A DNA stretch of 64,000 bases from Evernia prunastri (lineage: Eukaryota > Ascomycota > Lecanoromycetes > Lecanorales > Parmeliaceae). The notes under the pieces were generated by a model. It saw only the letters and a program-made list of their open reading frames with translations. It did no database searches and was not told the DNA's origin. A program made the position numbers and the translations under genes. Position 1 is the first letter of the stretch, and every line of letters starts with the position of its first letter. Where the stretch lies: positions 186,001-250,000 of the forward strand of contig NKYR01000044.1 in NCBI GenBank assembly GCA_003184365.1, in the 5' to 3' direction. This document shows positions 1 through 10,680 of the stretch, piece by piece.

Positions 1-72
1 GACACCGCACGAATCTCCGCGCAAGCAAAGCATCCACCACCACCACTACAAAGCCACTCGATATCCATCACG

Positions 73-555
73 ATGTCCGGCGACGACGGTGCTTACGGCT
101 ACGATGCCAACCCAGCTTTGCTAAGCGACACTGAAACGTCGGTCGAGTCTGGTGGCTCCACCCCCAAAGACAGCTCGATTGACCCATTCCGACTCCCGGG
201 CGACTCAATTACCCGTCATGCCCCGGCTGGCTTTAGGTATGGCCTACCATACGGATCAAGAATCGACAACTGCTTGTTCATCTATCGTTTTGCCCAGGTA
301 ATGGCCGACGGATCACAGAATCAGAATCCGTTCATCAACATCAAAGCAGCAGATGGACTTCCACAGCCCTTTCCTGACCAACATACGGATTCCATGGATC
401 TCAGAACGGGAATCAAAGGCACCGAAGGCTGGAAGAAAGAGGCGAATGGGAGTAAAGGAGACAGAATTATCGTTGCCTTCTACCGCCGTGAGGGCCAGAA
501 GGAATGGCAGCAGAAATATGTCTATCGTCGACCCGCTGAGAAAGGGGATCTTTAG
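73..555 (+). CDS. Hypothetical protein, 160 aa, single exon
   Basis: This is an intact ATG-initiated frame; the start sits in a favourable context (CACGATGTCC). The N-terminal ~45 residues are acidic and Ser/Thr-rich, so probably disordered. The rest is basic and aromatic, ending in a YVYRRPAEKGDL tail. I recognise no domain and see no signal peptide or membrane segment. It borders the transposon-rich stretch on its right. The codon pattern looks gene-like, but nothing here shows a function. Splicing to an exon outside the window on the left cannot be excluded. Confidence 0.45.
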   Translation: MSGDDGAYGYDANPALLSDTETSVESGGSTPKDSSIDPFRLPGDSITRHAPAGFRYGLPYGSRIDNCLFIYRFAQVMADGSQNQNPFINIKAADGLPQPFPDQHTDSMDLRTGIKGTEGWKKEANGSKGDRIIVAFYRREGQKEWQQKYVYRRPAEKGDL

Positions 556-1716
556 AAGGGTCTCAGGGGACAGTGGCGGTGGTGGGCGGACGGGTGAAGG
601 GGGCGGGGGAGTTGGCAGGGTCGTATCCTTCGGCAGCGCCGAAGATCAGGGTCATCAAATCTCACACAGGCGCAGGCGCCCGGACCAATCGGACAACGAT
701 GGACTGTCTCGGTACTCTGCACTTGGGTGGCGCGATTCCGGCTTGGCGTTTTGGGAAAGGGGAATAAATCATGCGCTGCTTTGGCTAGCACTCTTGCGGA
801 CGTTTGCTCTTTTGCCTCCCCCTCTTTGATGTTCCAGCACCCCTCTTGTACTACCTAGAAAGCACCCAGACACAGCACCTAATTCCAAATAGAAAATAAT
901 CGTAACCCAAACCACAGGCATTCAGTCCGTTTCGTCCATTCTGAGAAGCAAGAAAGGTGGAGGGTTGGTCTTTGCAGCTTTCTTCAACCCGCAATGAGAT
1001 TCTCGTAACCCAAATCAGAGCCGTTCTCTCTGTTTCTTCAAGTCAGAGATGCAAAGATGGGGAGCGTCGCTCTTTGCAAACATCCCTAACCCGTCATCAA
1101 ATGAAAACGTCACTTTTGACGTGCTCACATGCACAAAATCAGAGCAAAGCGGCAGCGGTAAGCAAGGACTCAAACCGCCACCCCGCAACGGCAAGAACCT
1201 CCCCCCACCTCCCAAAGACAGCGCTTGATGAGGAGGCGTAAGGTACCCGTCGAGGTCTCCGTAGACGGAACATGGTGAATAAGCAGCCACCATTCGAACA
1301 CCTGCATATTTTCTGAAAGCAACGCAGAACGGTAACAATCGAATCGAAACGACAAAGTCCTCAGACGACTCACAAAAGCCAGCTTACAAGATCCTAAACG
1401 CAACCACAAACGCGACAACCTAGGAAGAAGAAGACGAAGAAGAAGCGCAGACAACGTGCGGCACCGTAAAACGATAACGGCATCAATCAAAAACGACCAC
1501 ATCATCCTTTCTCAAACGATCCGTAACGCCCAGCCTACACATCCCAACCACAACCCCATCCCCAACTCAACATCCCAGGAACCGGCGACAGAAAAAACAG
1601 AACGCCGTAAAACGGTCTATCAAATTTTTCGTCAACCTTTTCGAACACGACCACGTCCCCAACAAATCCCCCACCAACCACAGCTCGAACATCTCAGACT
1701 CAGCGCAAATACCTCA
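556..1716. other. No recognisable gene; C-rich plus-strand sequence
   Basis: The open frames here are short, overlap in several phases and have low-complexity composition, including an AAGAAGAAGACG run near 1420-1445. I see no domain or convincing exon. It precedes the duplicated repeat block. Confidence 0.4.
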
Positions 1717-2063
1717 CCCGCCACAAGTCCAAGTGCCTCAAAACGGGCAGACGCTTTCAGAACAAGAATGACGGAAACACACAGAACAATATCTACACAA
1801 CGGTACCTACGCAACGCCATCCATCTATCCCCGTACGCCCGCACGAACGAACGAATGAACGAACCACAGACCCCGTGATCCCAGAACCCAGAACCCAGAC
1901 CCCAGCCCCCTCCCCATGAACTCAACATGTTGGAATGCTGAAACCTACCTTCCCCGCAATGTACGCTACCGCCACATTGGGCTAGCGCGAGAAATCTCTG
2001 CACCGTACATAGGCTGTAGAGCACCTACCATAGTACATTATCAACTACATACTTCTTACACTA
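1717..2063 (+). repeat. Left copy of a 347-bp direct duplication
   Basis: Positions 1717-2063 and 2435-2781 match at a constant offset of 718 bp with only a few differences. Those in the 3' part (near 2011-2050) are G/A and C/T transitions. The unit ends in the 133-bp LTR-like sequence. The right copy starts directly after a single N at 2432, so the duplication may come from joining two alleles or contigs. Confidence 0.85.
1928..2060 (+). repeat. LTR-like repeat, copy 1
   Basis: This 133-bp unit starts TGTTGG and ends CTTCTTACA, so it has TG...CA ends. It recurs at 2646-2778 and 6183-6315 with exactly the same length. Copies 1 and 3 share a further 26 bp ending ATGACA, so the true LTR may be 159 bp (1928-2086). 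A Gag-like frame follows at once, as expected for a 5' LTR. Confidence 0.7.
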
Positions 2064-2064
2064 T

Positions 2065-2431
2065 GTGCATACATTCCCATATGACAAAGCCGCCAAGCAC
2101 CCTGATCCCGATAAATACGACGGGACCGGTGGTCAAGTAAGACTACAAACCTTCGTCAACCAATGCAAGCTGAAGCTTGCTGTCAATGGAGATCATTTTG
2201 AAAGAGGAGGAACTCGCTCTCCGGAGCAAAACAAATTGGCGTCTATAGCCTCACGTCTGGAAGGCAAGGCTGCCTCCAGGATCGACCCTCTTATCAAGGA
2301 GGATGGGTTGATTGAAATAGAAAGTGTCCCCGCTATGTTCAAGACCTTGCAAGTGGCGTTTGGTAACGTCTTTACCAAACGCGCTGCATTTAGCGACCTG
2401 CTCCAGCTGCAGCATCAAGACGGAGAAGATT
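2065..2431 (+). mobile_element. Ty3/gypsy-type Gag fragment
   Basis: The frame encodes a Gag N-terminal pattern: HPDPDKYDGTGG, then FVNQCKLKLAVNG, EQNKLASIASRLEGKAAS and FKTLQVAFGNVF. This resembles the capsid region of fungal Ty3/gypsy elements (established family pattern, judged by eye). It lies directly downstream of LTR copy 1 and is cut off by the N at 2432, so the rest of the element is missing from the assembly here. Confidence 0.7.
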
Positions 2432-2432
2432 N
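2432..2432. other. Single-base assembly ambiguity (N)
   Basis: One N separates the Gag fragment from a second copy of sequence that lies upstream of it. It most likely marks a collapsed gap or contig join. Similar single Ns occur at 3033 and 5399. Confidence 0.9.
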
Positions 2433-2434
2433 CC

Positions 2435-2781
2435 CCCGCCACAAGTCCAAGTGCCTCAAAACGGGCAGACGCTTTCAGAACAAGAATGACGGAAACACAC
2501 AGAACAATATCTACACAACGGTACCTACGCAACGCCATCCATCTATCCCCGTACGCCCGCACGAACGAACGAATGAACGAACCACAGACCCCGTGATCCC
2601 AGAACCCAGAACCCAGACCCCAGCCCCCTCCCCATGAACTCAACATGTTGGAATGCTGAAACCTACCTTCCCCGCAATGTACGCTACCGCCACATTGGGC
2701 TAGCGCGAGAAATCTCTGCACCGTACATAGACTGTAGAGCATCTATCATAGTACATTATCAACTATATACTTCTTACACTA
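2435..2781 (+). repeat. Right copy of the 347-bp duplication
   Basis: It matches 1717-2063. Its LTR-like part differs from copy 1 by about four transitions, for example the run gcacctacc against gcatctatc, which fits RIP-type change or allelic divergence. Confidence 0.85.
2646..2778 (+). repeat. LTR-like repeat, copy 2 (solo)
   Basis: Same length and ends as copy 1, but not followed by the internal retroelement sequence. It is followed instead by a LINE reverse-transcriptase remnant. It behaves like a solo LTR, or like the empty-site allele of copy 1. I find no matching 5-bp target duplication (CAACA before, CTAAT after). Confidence 0.7.
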
Positions 2782-2787
2782 ATAGCT

Positions 2788-3032
2788 CAACTCAAAGCCA
2801 AATCAACAAATCAAGGCCGCGCGATCAAATGCCTCGCGGGATCGACATGGGGAGCCACCTTTCAAAAGTGCAGATTGGTATACAATGCAGTAATGAGGCC
2901 AATGTTGACCTTTGCGGCCTCAATCTGGCATCAACCAAGGGGCACTTCAGAGGCCACCAAGAGTCATATAAAAAGGCTAGCAATTATTCAAAATGACTGC
3001 TTACGAACCGTTCTCGGTGCATTCAAAGCTAC
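2788..3032 (+). mobile_element. LINE (Tad1-like) reverse-transcriptase C-terminal fragment
   Basis: Read in the frame starting GCT at 2788, the sequence gives AIKCLAGSTWGATFQKC, VYNAVMRPMLTFAASIWH and LAIIQNDCLRTVLGAFKAT. These are the hallmarks of the C-terminal thumb region of Tad/I-type non-LTR retrotransposon polymerases. It is uninterrupted over ~80 codons and then truncated by the N at 3033. It begins ten bases after the LTR, so one element landed in or beside the other. Confidence 0.8.
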
Positions 3033-3033
3033 N

Positions 3034-3460
3034 TCGAACTAGATCAGGCGGAACAGGAGCGAGGACGGAAGGACGAGGCACGGGAGAATGAGGCTGGACT
3101 TGACGAGGGCTGGCATTTGGCCCAGACGAGGCGGGCGAGATAGGAAGACTTGGCGAGATCTGAAGCGGGATTACGTAGTTCAGCTGCTGCTGCAACGTAC
3201 GATAGTCGAACTGGATCAGGCGAGCGGTCGGAGCGAAGGCACGGAAGGCGAGACACGGAAAGCGAGGCACGGATGCAGTTTATTGTCGTGCTGGACGAGA
3301 GACGCGGAAGGCGAGGCGCGGAAGGCGAGGCACGGAAGGTGAGACACGAAATGCTCAATAAAGAGATCGAATCGTTGGCGGGACTGGGTTTTCAAGACCT
3401 GAAGGATTCCAGCATCAAGACCTGGAGAAAGGATACCAGCGTCGAGACCTGAAAGGATTC
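3034..3460 (+). repeat. GC-rich imperfect tandem repeat block
   Basis: It is built of degenerate units like GGAAGGCGAGGCAC, and later of GACCTGAAAGGATTCCAGCATC. The open frames are Arg/Glu-rich in every phase, as expected from the repeats, so I do not call a gene. Confidence 0.5.
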
Positions 3461-3526
3461 CAGCATCTTGCGAGGTTTGGTTTTCTACGCGTAGAAGCGT
3501 TAAACCGGTTGTTCGATCTTTCGTAA

Positions 3527-3711
3527 TGTCAGGGAACGAGGCTTGATAAGAGGAATCTCATTCTCTATGGCTAGGACTAAGGTAAAGGCCAAGACGAAAG
3601 ATGAGGAAACAAGAAAGAACGGGGGATGCGAGCAGCCCTTAAGGGGCTGTCGCCTAGATCGTCGGCTATCGCATAGATTAACCTGACTAGACTGAGATCC
3701 ACACCATGACA
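3527..3711. repeat. 185-bp LTR, copy A
   Basis: It starts TGTCAGGGAA and ends ACACCATGACA, with TGTCA/TGACA terminal inverted repeats. It is nearly identical to 3936-4120. The flanks do not show a matching duplication (CGTAA and TCGAT). About 224 bp of AT-rich sequence separates it from copy B. Confidence 0.8.
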
Positions 3712-3935
3712 TCGATATACTTCACGTCTTCTTTTTAAAGCGAAAATTTAAATTATCTCGAAAGATGCGAAAGTTCTTTACTTTTATAAAGATTTAAAAT
3801 ACTTCTATCGAACGATTTAATAGCGATAATAAAAGCATCTATATCGATATATCTTATCAGACTATTTTCAAGAAATTCAATATTTAATAAGAGCTCTTTA
3901 TTCTTTACACATCAAATCAAAACGAGATAGCGAAA

Positions 3936-4120
3936 TGTCAGGGAACGAGGCTTGATAAGAGGAATCTCATTCTCTATGGCTAGGACTAAGGTAAAGGCCA
4001 AGACGAAAGATGAGGAAACAAGAAAGAACGGGGGATGCGAGCAGCCCTTAAAGGGCTGTCGCCTAGATCGTCGGCTATCGCATAGATTAACCTGACTAGA
4101 CTGAGATCCACACCATGACA
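3936..4120. repeat. 185-bp solo LTR, copy B, with 5-bp target duplication
   Basis: Same unit as copy A. It is flanked on both sides by the identical pentamer CGAAA (3931-3935 and 4121-4125), a perfect target-site duplication. This defines it as a true LTR-retrotransposon insertion reduced to a solo LTR. No internal region remains. Confidence 0.85.
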
Positions 4121-5224
4121 CGAAACGTATCTTTCGAATTCTATTTGAGCGTATAAAAACTATTTTAAAAGAGATTTAATTGTCTTAATTTCTATAAGAA
4201 AAAGCTTTTAATATTATTATTTATTTGAAGAATAAGTCTTTCTGCAAGACACTTAATCAAATAACTTCGTATAAAACTTAATATAATATTAAGTCAAATC
4301 TATTTTATTTGCACGTCTTCGACTATATATATATAATATATAATAATAATTTTAAGCGAAGAAAGCTAGATAGCAAGGAAATTAGATGTAAACTGCTCGA
4401 CTACGAGAGATCGAATCAATATCGTGTATGAAATATCGCTGAAAAACGTACTATTCGAACTAGTTATATTGATTTTAACGATTCTCGTTCTTCTAAACAA
4501 ATCAAGAAGAAAGACGACGAAGTCTTTTAAAATTTCTTCGAGTACGAGATCGATTCTCATTAAACTTTAGTCTTTAAGTCAGTCGACGCATCTGATTTTG
4601 ATGAGATAGTCGATAATAATAGCGATTAGACGAAAAACGTCTTCGTCGTTTTCGAGAACAATAAATTAGACTTCGAGCTAGTCTCAAATTCGATTATCTC
4701 ATCTTTTATCTCGTCTATATTAAATTCTCTTATTCTTTCTATACGCACTCGCATTAAAATTTCAATCGACTATATAAAACTTTATAAAGATGATCGTTTA
4801 GTCAAGCGTGTAGATTTTGCAGCAAGGGCTTATAAAGTTACAATACATTTGTTATCGTCTATTTTATTTAATGCCTATAAGATTTTAAGAGATCTCGATA
4901 AAGATAAATAAATAAACGCTTTTATCGAAGAGTTAAACTCTTATACTATCAAAGAAATCTAAGATTAATTATATTTATTTTCAAAAGAAAGAAAGATAAT
5001 TTCAAAACGATAAATAATAAAATTAAAATTTGATTTAATGAAAGTTATAGCACGTTATAAAGCACGCTAAATAGTTAAAGAATTTAAGTAAATTAAAGAT
5101 ATTGATTTTAATGAGATCTATATAGAAATCATTAAGTTTATATTATAACGAATTCTTCTCGCTTTAAAAGCGATATACGACTATAAAATCGAGTATTCGA
5201 ACGTAGTTATTATCTTTCTAAAGT

Positions 5225-5398
5225 TGTTACGGACGTACCCTAGGTGTCAGGCACATAGGGAGTGTTTATGGCTATGTGTCTAGCACATAGAGTGTTTATT
5301 GGTTATTGACACATTCCCATTGACACATAGGCTAGCGGGGATTCTTCCTAGTATTTAAGCGCTCTTCTTCTGTACATATTTCCTCCTTATCTAGTTGT
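5225..5398 (+). repeat. Gypsy-type LTR, truncated copy
   Basis: It starts TGTTACGGACGTACCC and runs 174 bp to the N at 5399. It matches the first part of the next copy with a handful of differences. A TATTTAA-like box lies near 5352. It interrupts the copia RT remnant. Confidence 0.75.
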
Positions 5399-5399
5399 N

Positions 5400-5622
5400 T
5401 GTTACGGACGTACCCTAGCTGTCAGGTACAAAGGGAGTGTTTATGGCTATGTGTCTAGCACATAGAGTGTTTATTGGTTATTGACACATTCCCATTGACA
5501 CATAGGCTAGCGGGTATTCTTCCTAGTATTTAAGCGCTCTTCTTCTGTACATATTTCCTCCTTATCTAGTTGTTTTATTCAATTTACCCCCATTAGACTT
5601 GACTCTGGGCACGGTTCTGACA
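5400..5622 (+). repeat. Gypsy-type LTR, full copy
   Basis: 223 bp from TGTTACGG to GGTTCTGACA, with TG...CA ends. It follows the N directly, so the two copies are either a collapsed element with its interior missing, or one LTR assembled twice. The flanks AAAGT and GCGAT do not match. Confidence 0.75.
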
Positions 5623-6182
5623 GCGATAATCTGATTAACTAAATAGACTTCGTTTAAATAGACTATCTTGATAATTCTCGCGTTACGTCTAACTAACTAT
5701 TTTAGCTATAAAACGATTTAATTAGTTAACAATTTAAACGTTAGACGCTGTATATTAATTTCACCGCTAAAATCAAATATATCGCTTAAACAAATATAAT
5801 TAAAAAGATTATTTTTTTAGTCGTTCTACTTTATAATATGAGATATAAAAACGAGAATATTATCGTTATTAAGTTTATAACAGACAATCAATTCGCAATA
5901 AAGCTCGCTATTAATTCTATTAATCACTCTTATATCAAGCACATTCAAAATAAATATTATTTTATTGGACAATTAATTATCGAGATCAAAGAGCTAAAGA
6001 TAATTTATATTAACATCAAAGATATAATTGCAAACGATCTAATCAAGTCTCTGCCCGTGTAGAAGTTTTAGATCTTCGTAAGTATATTGAAATTAGTTAT
6101 AAGCCACATTGACTAGATATATAATGCTATTGATCTTCTATATGATAGTGTTCTTCTACATAATATGATTTCAGAATGAGAG

Positions 6183-6315
6183 TGTTGAAATGCTGAAACC
6201 TACCTTCTCCGCAATGTACGCTACCGCCACATTGGGCTAGCGCGAGAAATCTCTGCACCGTACATAGACTGTAGAGCACCTACCATAGTACATTATCAAC
6301 TACATACTTCTTACA
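6183..6315 (+). repeat. LTR-like repeat, copy 3
   Basis: The third 133-bp copy of the TGTTGG/TGTTGA...CTTACA unit, followed by the same 26 bp as copy 1 and then by different sequence. It lies just after the copia RNase H remnant, in the same orientation, so it could be that element's 3' LTR or an independent insertion. Confidence 0.65.
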
Positions 6316-6341
6316 CTATGTGCATACATTCCCATATGACA

Positions 6342-7200
6342 AAGTAGTGAGCCTGCTATTAAATGGCACATTCGATTCATACTTTCTCTACTGGAATGGC
6401 AAGAGCTTGGGACGCACAGGGCGAATCTACAGTGCATATTTCAGGTCAAGCTACCATGGTGTTGGGGAGGCAACATGCATGCGATTTGGATTTCTTCGAT
6501 TCTTTCTCGGTGGTCGGTGGAGTCAATGCAGCTGGCAAGAGAAATCGAGAGACTTTGGGTACTCGATCAGGGGAACTGACGTCAAGAGAACCGATCAACA
6601 AAGACAAAGGGCTGATACGAGGCGATGGCTAGTCATGCTCAAACAGGGGGAGTGTTTGGAGTAAGAGGATTGAGCATCAGGGGGAGCATGTACACGGAAT
6701 ACTCGCCTGGTACCTTCAAAACGGCTCAGTTCTTCCAGAAAACACCTCAGGCTTATCGATAAGAGCCATACACCTCTATTCTGCACTCACCTCTCGCACC
6801 TGAATCTCTCTTCTCGGCTGGCCATTTGCTCAGAGGTCTCTTTCTCGGCAACCACTTGGCCAATTTTCTTCACTGACGACTCCGGAAGATCGTCTACACT
6901 GTCACTACCTTCGAGTCTCATCTGCATACGATTTCGATGTTGTTATTGCCACTGTTGATGTGGCTATGATCTGTTCGAGGGGGAGTGTTAGAAATAGTGA
7001 CGAACAGCCCTACACTGCACTAGTGGCTTGGCCCGGCACACACTTATGTAGCCTACTTCTCCTACTACATAGATCTTTAGTCCACTCAATACCACATTAT
7101 TCGACACATTCCATCAAGCCACCCCCAAAAACAAGAAAGAGGGTTTACCCTCGGACGGACGTTTCTCCAAGCCGCGTGCCAAGGCCGTGCTAGATACGTA
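6342..7200 (+). mobile_element. Probable retroelement 3' end with polypurine tract
   Basis: Two G-rich purine tracts are present: GGGGGAGTGTTTGG near 6646 and GAGGGGGAG at 6977-6985. The second is followed immediately by TGTTAGAAATAG, the layout expected of a copia polypurine tract joined to a 3' LTR. The LTR's far end is not defined. The intervening frames match no polymerase domain I recognise, so this is a low-confidence remnant. Confidence 0.35.
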
Positions 7201-7513
7201 CTAGACTAGTTCAGCCTTATATCACCTAATCTTAGCGCTATCTTGTCTCCCTGGTTAATTGAGTGCTGTACGGTATTTACGGTTCCTTCGCGAATCTATG
7301 AGGAGGACGATTTCATCGACGGGTCATTACGCCGTGGTGTTTATGGTAAGTTGTTGGAAAGACCAGGAGTAGAGGGTCTGATCGTATTGATGGGCTCAAG
7401 GGGAGCGGAGCGGATGGGGGTGGAGCTGGATTGGAGCTGGATTGAAACAAAAGGGATTCAAGACCATTGAACATATTGAAGATAACAACCATCACGCCTA
7501 CAATAAACACAAA

Positions 7514-9292
7514 CTACCGGACGACTTCCCCACCCGTCAGATTGGCCTCTGCCTCCTCGCGCCTCAAAGTCTGGCCCCGATATCCCCTCTTGCCCCTCAC
7601 GAACCAATCCACAATGATGATCGACACGACGACGCCATACACAGCAGAGACGTAGTTCATATCTGTGCAGCGCCCGTCAGCTTGTTTGCACACAATTTCC
7701 GCGAACCCCGAAGTTCCAAAACCAGCAGACACAAACGAATGGAGGGAAGGGGGGGGAGGGTGCGTGGGATGACTTACTTCCTCCTGTGACCGGTTTGACG
7801 GGCGGGAACGAGTACATGATGATGGTGAAGCAGGTCCAGAGCAGCAAGACGACATTGGCGAAGAGTCCCACCGGACCCAACCAAAACGGCCCATGGTGGA
7901 TATTATTGCGGCCTTTGATCAAGAGGCAGATGACGGGGATGGCGTAGGAGGCGTAGAGGAGGACGATGCAAGCCGTGACCATGCTGTTGAAGGCGGTGTA
8001 GCTCCCCAGATACAGCAAGCCCAGGACGATGACGATGACGCAGCTGACCAAGTGGGCGCGGAGGGGGACGTCGACGCGGGGGTCGACGTGGCTGAGGAAC
8101 TTGCTGAACGGCAGGCCGCCGTCGCGGGCAAAGGACCAGCACAAGCGGCTCTGCCACGTATGGCTCGCGACCAGGCACCAGATCCCTGTCGCGATGAAGA
8201 GGCTTTCCAGCACGATGGCGCCCGCTTTGCTCCCGAGGGCTTGGTAGAAGAGGGCCAGGATGGGGACGAGGGTGGAGGTCGTCTGGAGGTCGTTCAGGTT
8301 GTTCATGCTGAAGAAGAGGGCGACGGAGTAGAACCATGACGTGACGAAGCCGATCGCGACGGTACCCATGATCGCGATGGGGACCATTTTCTCGGGGCGG
8401 TTGACTTCCTCGGCGAGGTGGGTCGCACAATCGAGGCACGCAAAGGCGTAATTGGTGTTGATCAGGCCGACGATGAACGCGATCCCATTCTGCGACCACC
8501 CAGTGTTATTCACAAAGTTAGCAAAGACGAACTTGGCATCTTGATGCGTTGGCGCCTTCGCAGGGACTGTGACCAGGATGACAAAGAAAGATATCAGCGA
8601 AGTGAATAGCGATATCTGGGCTATGACGGGTAGCCACTTCGCATAGCAATTCCACATGAAAGCAAAGACGTTGATGACGAGGTATCCAACCCAGACATGC
8701 CACGGCAATATCACGCTACAGTCGTCAACTCTGCGCATGCAAGCAGTCTAGGTGGAAATGGGTGGAATACGTACAAGTCCGGATGAGATAGTTGCCAGCA
8801 GCCCACCGCCGCACTCGCCGTTCCCAACGCGACGCTCGCGCTGGTGAAGATGCTCCCCGCCCAAGCGAACCAGCCGGTCAGATAGCTGGCGAAATTCGCA
8901 TACCTTCTCGGCGCCAGCTCGTTCGCCCAGAAATACTGGCCCCCCGCATTCGGGAGCGCCGAAGCCAACTCCGACAGACTGATCCCCACGCAGGTCGAGA
9001 TGAGCGCGAAGAAGAGCAGACCGTAGACGATTTGCACCGGGCCGCCGGAGTTGATGCCGGTGATGAGCGCGGCGGAGATTCCCCACCATGAGTTGGTGAG
9101 CGAAAAGCCCACGCCGAGGAGGGAGAACCAGGTGTAGTTGCGCTTCATTTGCTGGGTGTAACCCATCTGCGCCAAGGCGAGAGCATCGGAGTCTAGAGAC
9201 TTTAGGTCGACATTATCGTCGGAGGTGTTGCGCGCAATGTCGTCAAGCGTGGATTTCTCATTCGCTCTCTTCTGCGAATCACTATCTGCCAT
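7514..9292 (-). CDS. GABA/choline-type amino-acid permease (APC superfamily)
   Basis: A plasma-membrane proton symporter family importing amino acids, GABA, choline or related amines. Three exons, 9292-8775, 8730-7778 and 7662-7514, join in frame to 539 residues. Intron 1 is only 44 nt. The start is the ATG before ADSDSQKR. A hydrophilic N-terminus (~50 aa) precedes about twelve hydrophobic segments. Typical signatures are FSLTNSWWGISAAL in TM1, ELASALPNAGGQYFWANELA, and CLDCATHLAEEVNRPEKMVP. The second intron splits VTGG from NMNYVSAVYG in the last membrane segment. The family is clear, but the substrate cannot be read from sequence. It stands between transposon debris and a gene-poor region. 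Confidence 0.9.
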
Positions 9293-10573
9293 GATGAAAT
9301 GTTGCTGCAAGATATCGGGCGACGGTAGGATTTTTTTTTTCCGATCAGAATAGAAGCATGGGGAAAGCCCCGAGTCGGAGATTTGATTTGTTTTAAAGGA
9401 CCTGGTCACGAGTTCCTCGCTGACGCACAACGCGCCCCAGTTCTACCTTTCCGAAAATCTATCCAGGGCTGTTGGGGCAAAAGATTTGGATACTCGTTGA
9501 CTTGTTCCGCTTGGTACAGCGTTGACAACGGTACGAGCAGTGAAGAGAGGGCAAAGTAGATTAGATATTGAAGTGTGTGAGATGGATGTTGGTTGGGTGC
9601 TCAAAGCGTCGCTCGGGCTGATGACTTTCTTTTGACATGCAAGCCTAGTGGTCTATGTACCTGGGTACTTCCAGACTGGTCTTCGCCGAGATTTGGTTCC
9701 TGCGCGTATCCGTCAATAGTCGTGGATACGTGACAATTGATGTTCTTCAAGACGACATAATCTTAGCGACCATAATCATTCTTATTACTATTACTGGCAG
9801 GCCGCTGGCGTTGCGCAACCTGTCCCTTTTTTTTTCCTCAAAGTTTACTCCCCTTATCAGTACAGTAGAGTAAGCCGATGGAGGTTTATCGCTGAAGAAA
9901 AAAGCAACGATCACTCAGCATGCTAGGAAGGACGCGGGGTAATCAAAACCTACGATTGGCCAAATTCTCCATGCGCACAGGACGCCGACCTGCACCTAGA
10001 CCTCCAGGGGTAGCGATAGCGATCGATAGCGCGTCCCGAGGATCTTTTTCCGCCCAAATTCCAGGGGCCAAAGCCCAGCGCTTTTTATTATTAGGCCTAC
10101 CCTCCCACTCTCCCTACATTATTCTACCCAGTCCTTTTCTTCAACAACGGCGTAGGCGTGGTGCGGGGAAATTCACGCCAAGAGAGGGATCTGAGCCCTC
10201 GATAGCACCATCCTTGAATCTTGAACCTTGATCAGCCAGAGAAGAAGGGGCGCGTCACGATCTGCCAGCCCAGAAGAAAATTCCTGGGTAAGAAGAGGGG
10301 TAAACGGACGATTGGACTCGTGTTGGCCCCAAAAGGTTCCCCAGCACCAGGACAGCAATAGCGCCTTCCAAGAGATCCAGCCTCCCAGGGGACTCGGGGA
10401 GGCTAAGGCGTACGCAATCTTTGCAAGCAGCTACCTACTGCAAGTACCCGTGAAGAGGTAGGTACTCTCTACCTATGTATTCTCTGAGAGAGGAAAAAGG
10501 GTGGTGATTGCAAGATGTTTCGATAGATCATGAGACCGCACACTGACACACTTTGAGCAAAGAAATATACAAA

Positions 10574-10680
10574 GTACCTAGGTAGGTAGGTACAGGTACA
10601 TCTCAATAATACCGTCGTACCGAGGATAGCACGCCATGACTTTACTGTTGCAGCAGAGGTAGGTACCTAGGTACCTAGTG
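10574..10680. repeat. AGGTAGGTACCT-type simple repeats
   Basis: Clusters of CCTAGGTAGGTAGGTAC and AGGTAGGTACCTAGGTACC occur here. Similar short runs occur at 10454-10464 and 36784-36802. Confidence 0.7.

Larger units (their letters stand above)
4121..6182 (+). mobile_element. Decayed Ty1/copia retrotransposon (RT and RNase H remnants)
   Basis: The stretch is extremely AT-rich and full of stops. On the plus strand ~4900-5222 still reads as copia reverse transcriptase, including ARYKAR, KEFK, IKDIDFNE and ALKAIYDYKIEYSNVV. Positions ~5740-6062 read as copia RNase H: a TAKIKYIA box (ancestrally TTEAEYIA), then TDNQFAIKLA and KDIIANDLIKSLPV near the end. Most of RT and the region between are lost, and a gypsy-type LTR sequence sits between the two remnants. 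The stops and the A/T bias fit RIP (inference). Confidence 0.75.

Noticed and set aside
7893..9091. Acidic and Arg-rich frames overlapping the GABA-type permease on both strands
   Set aside because: Codon-bias shadows; the minus-strand permease frame has domain and splice support.
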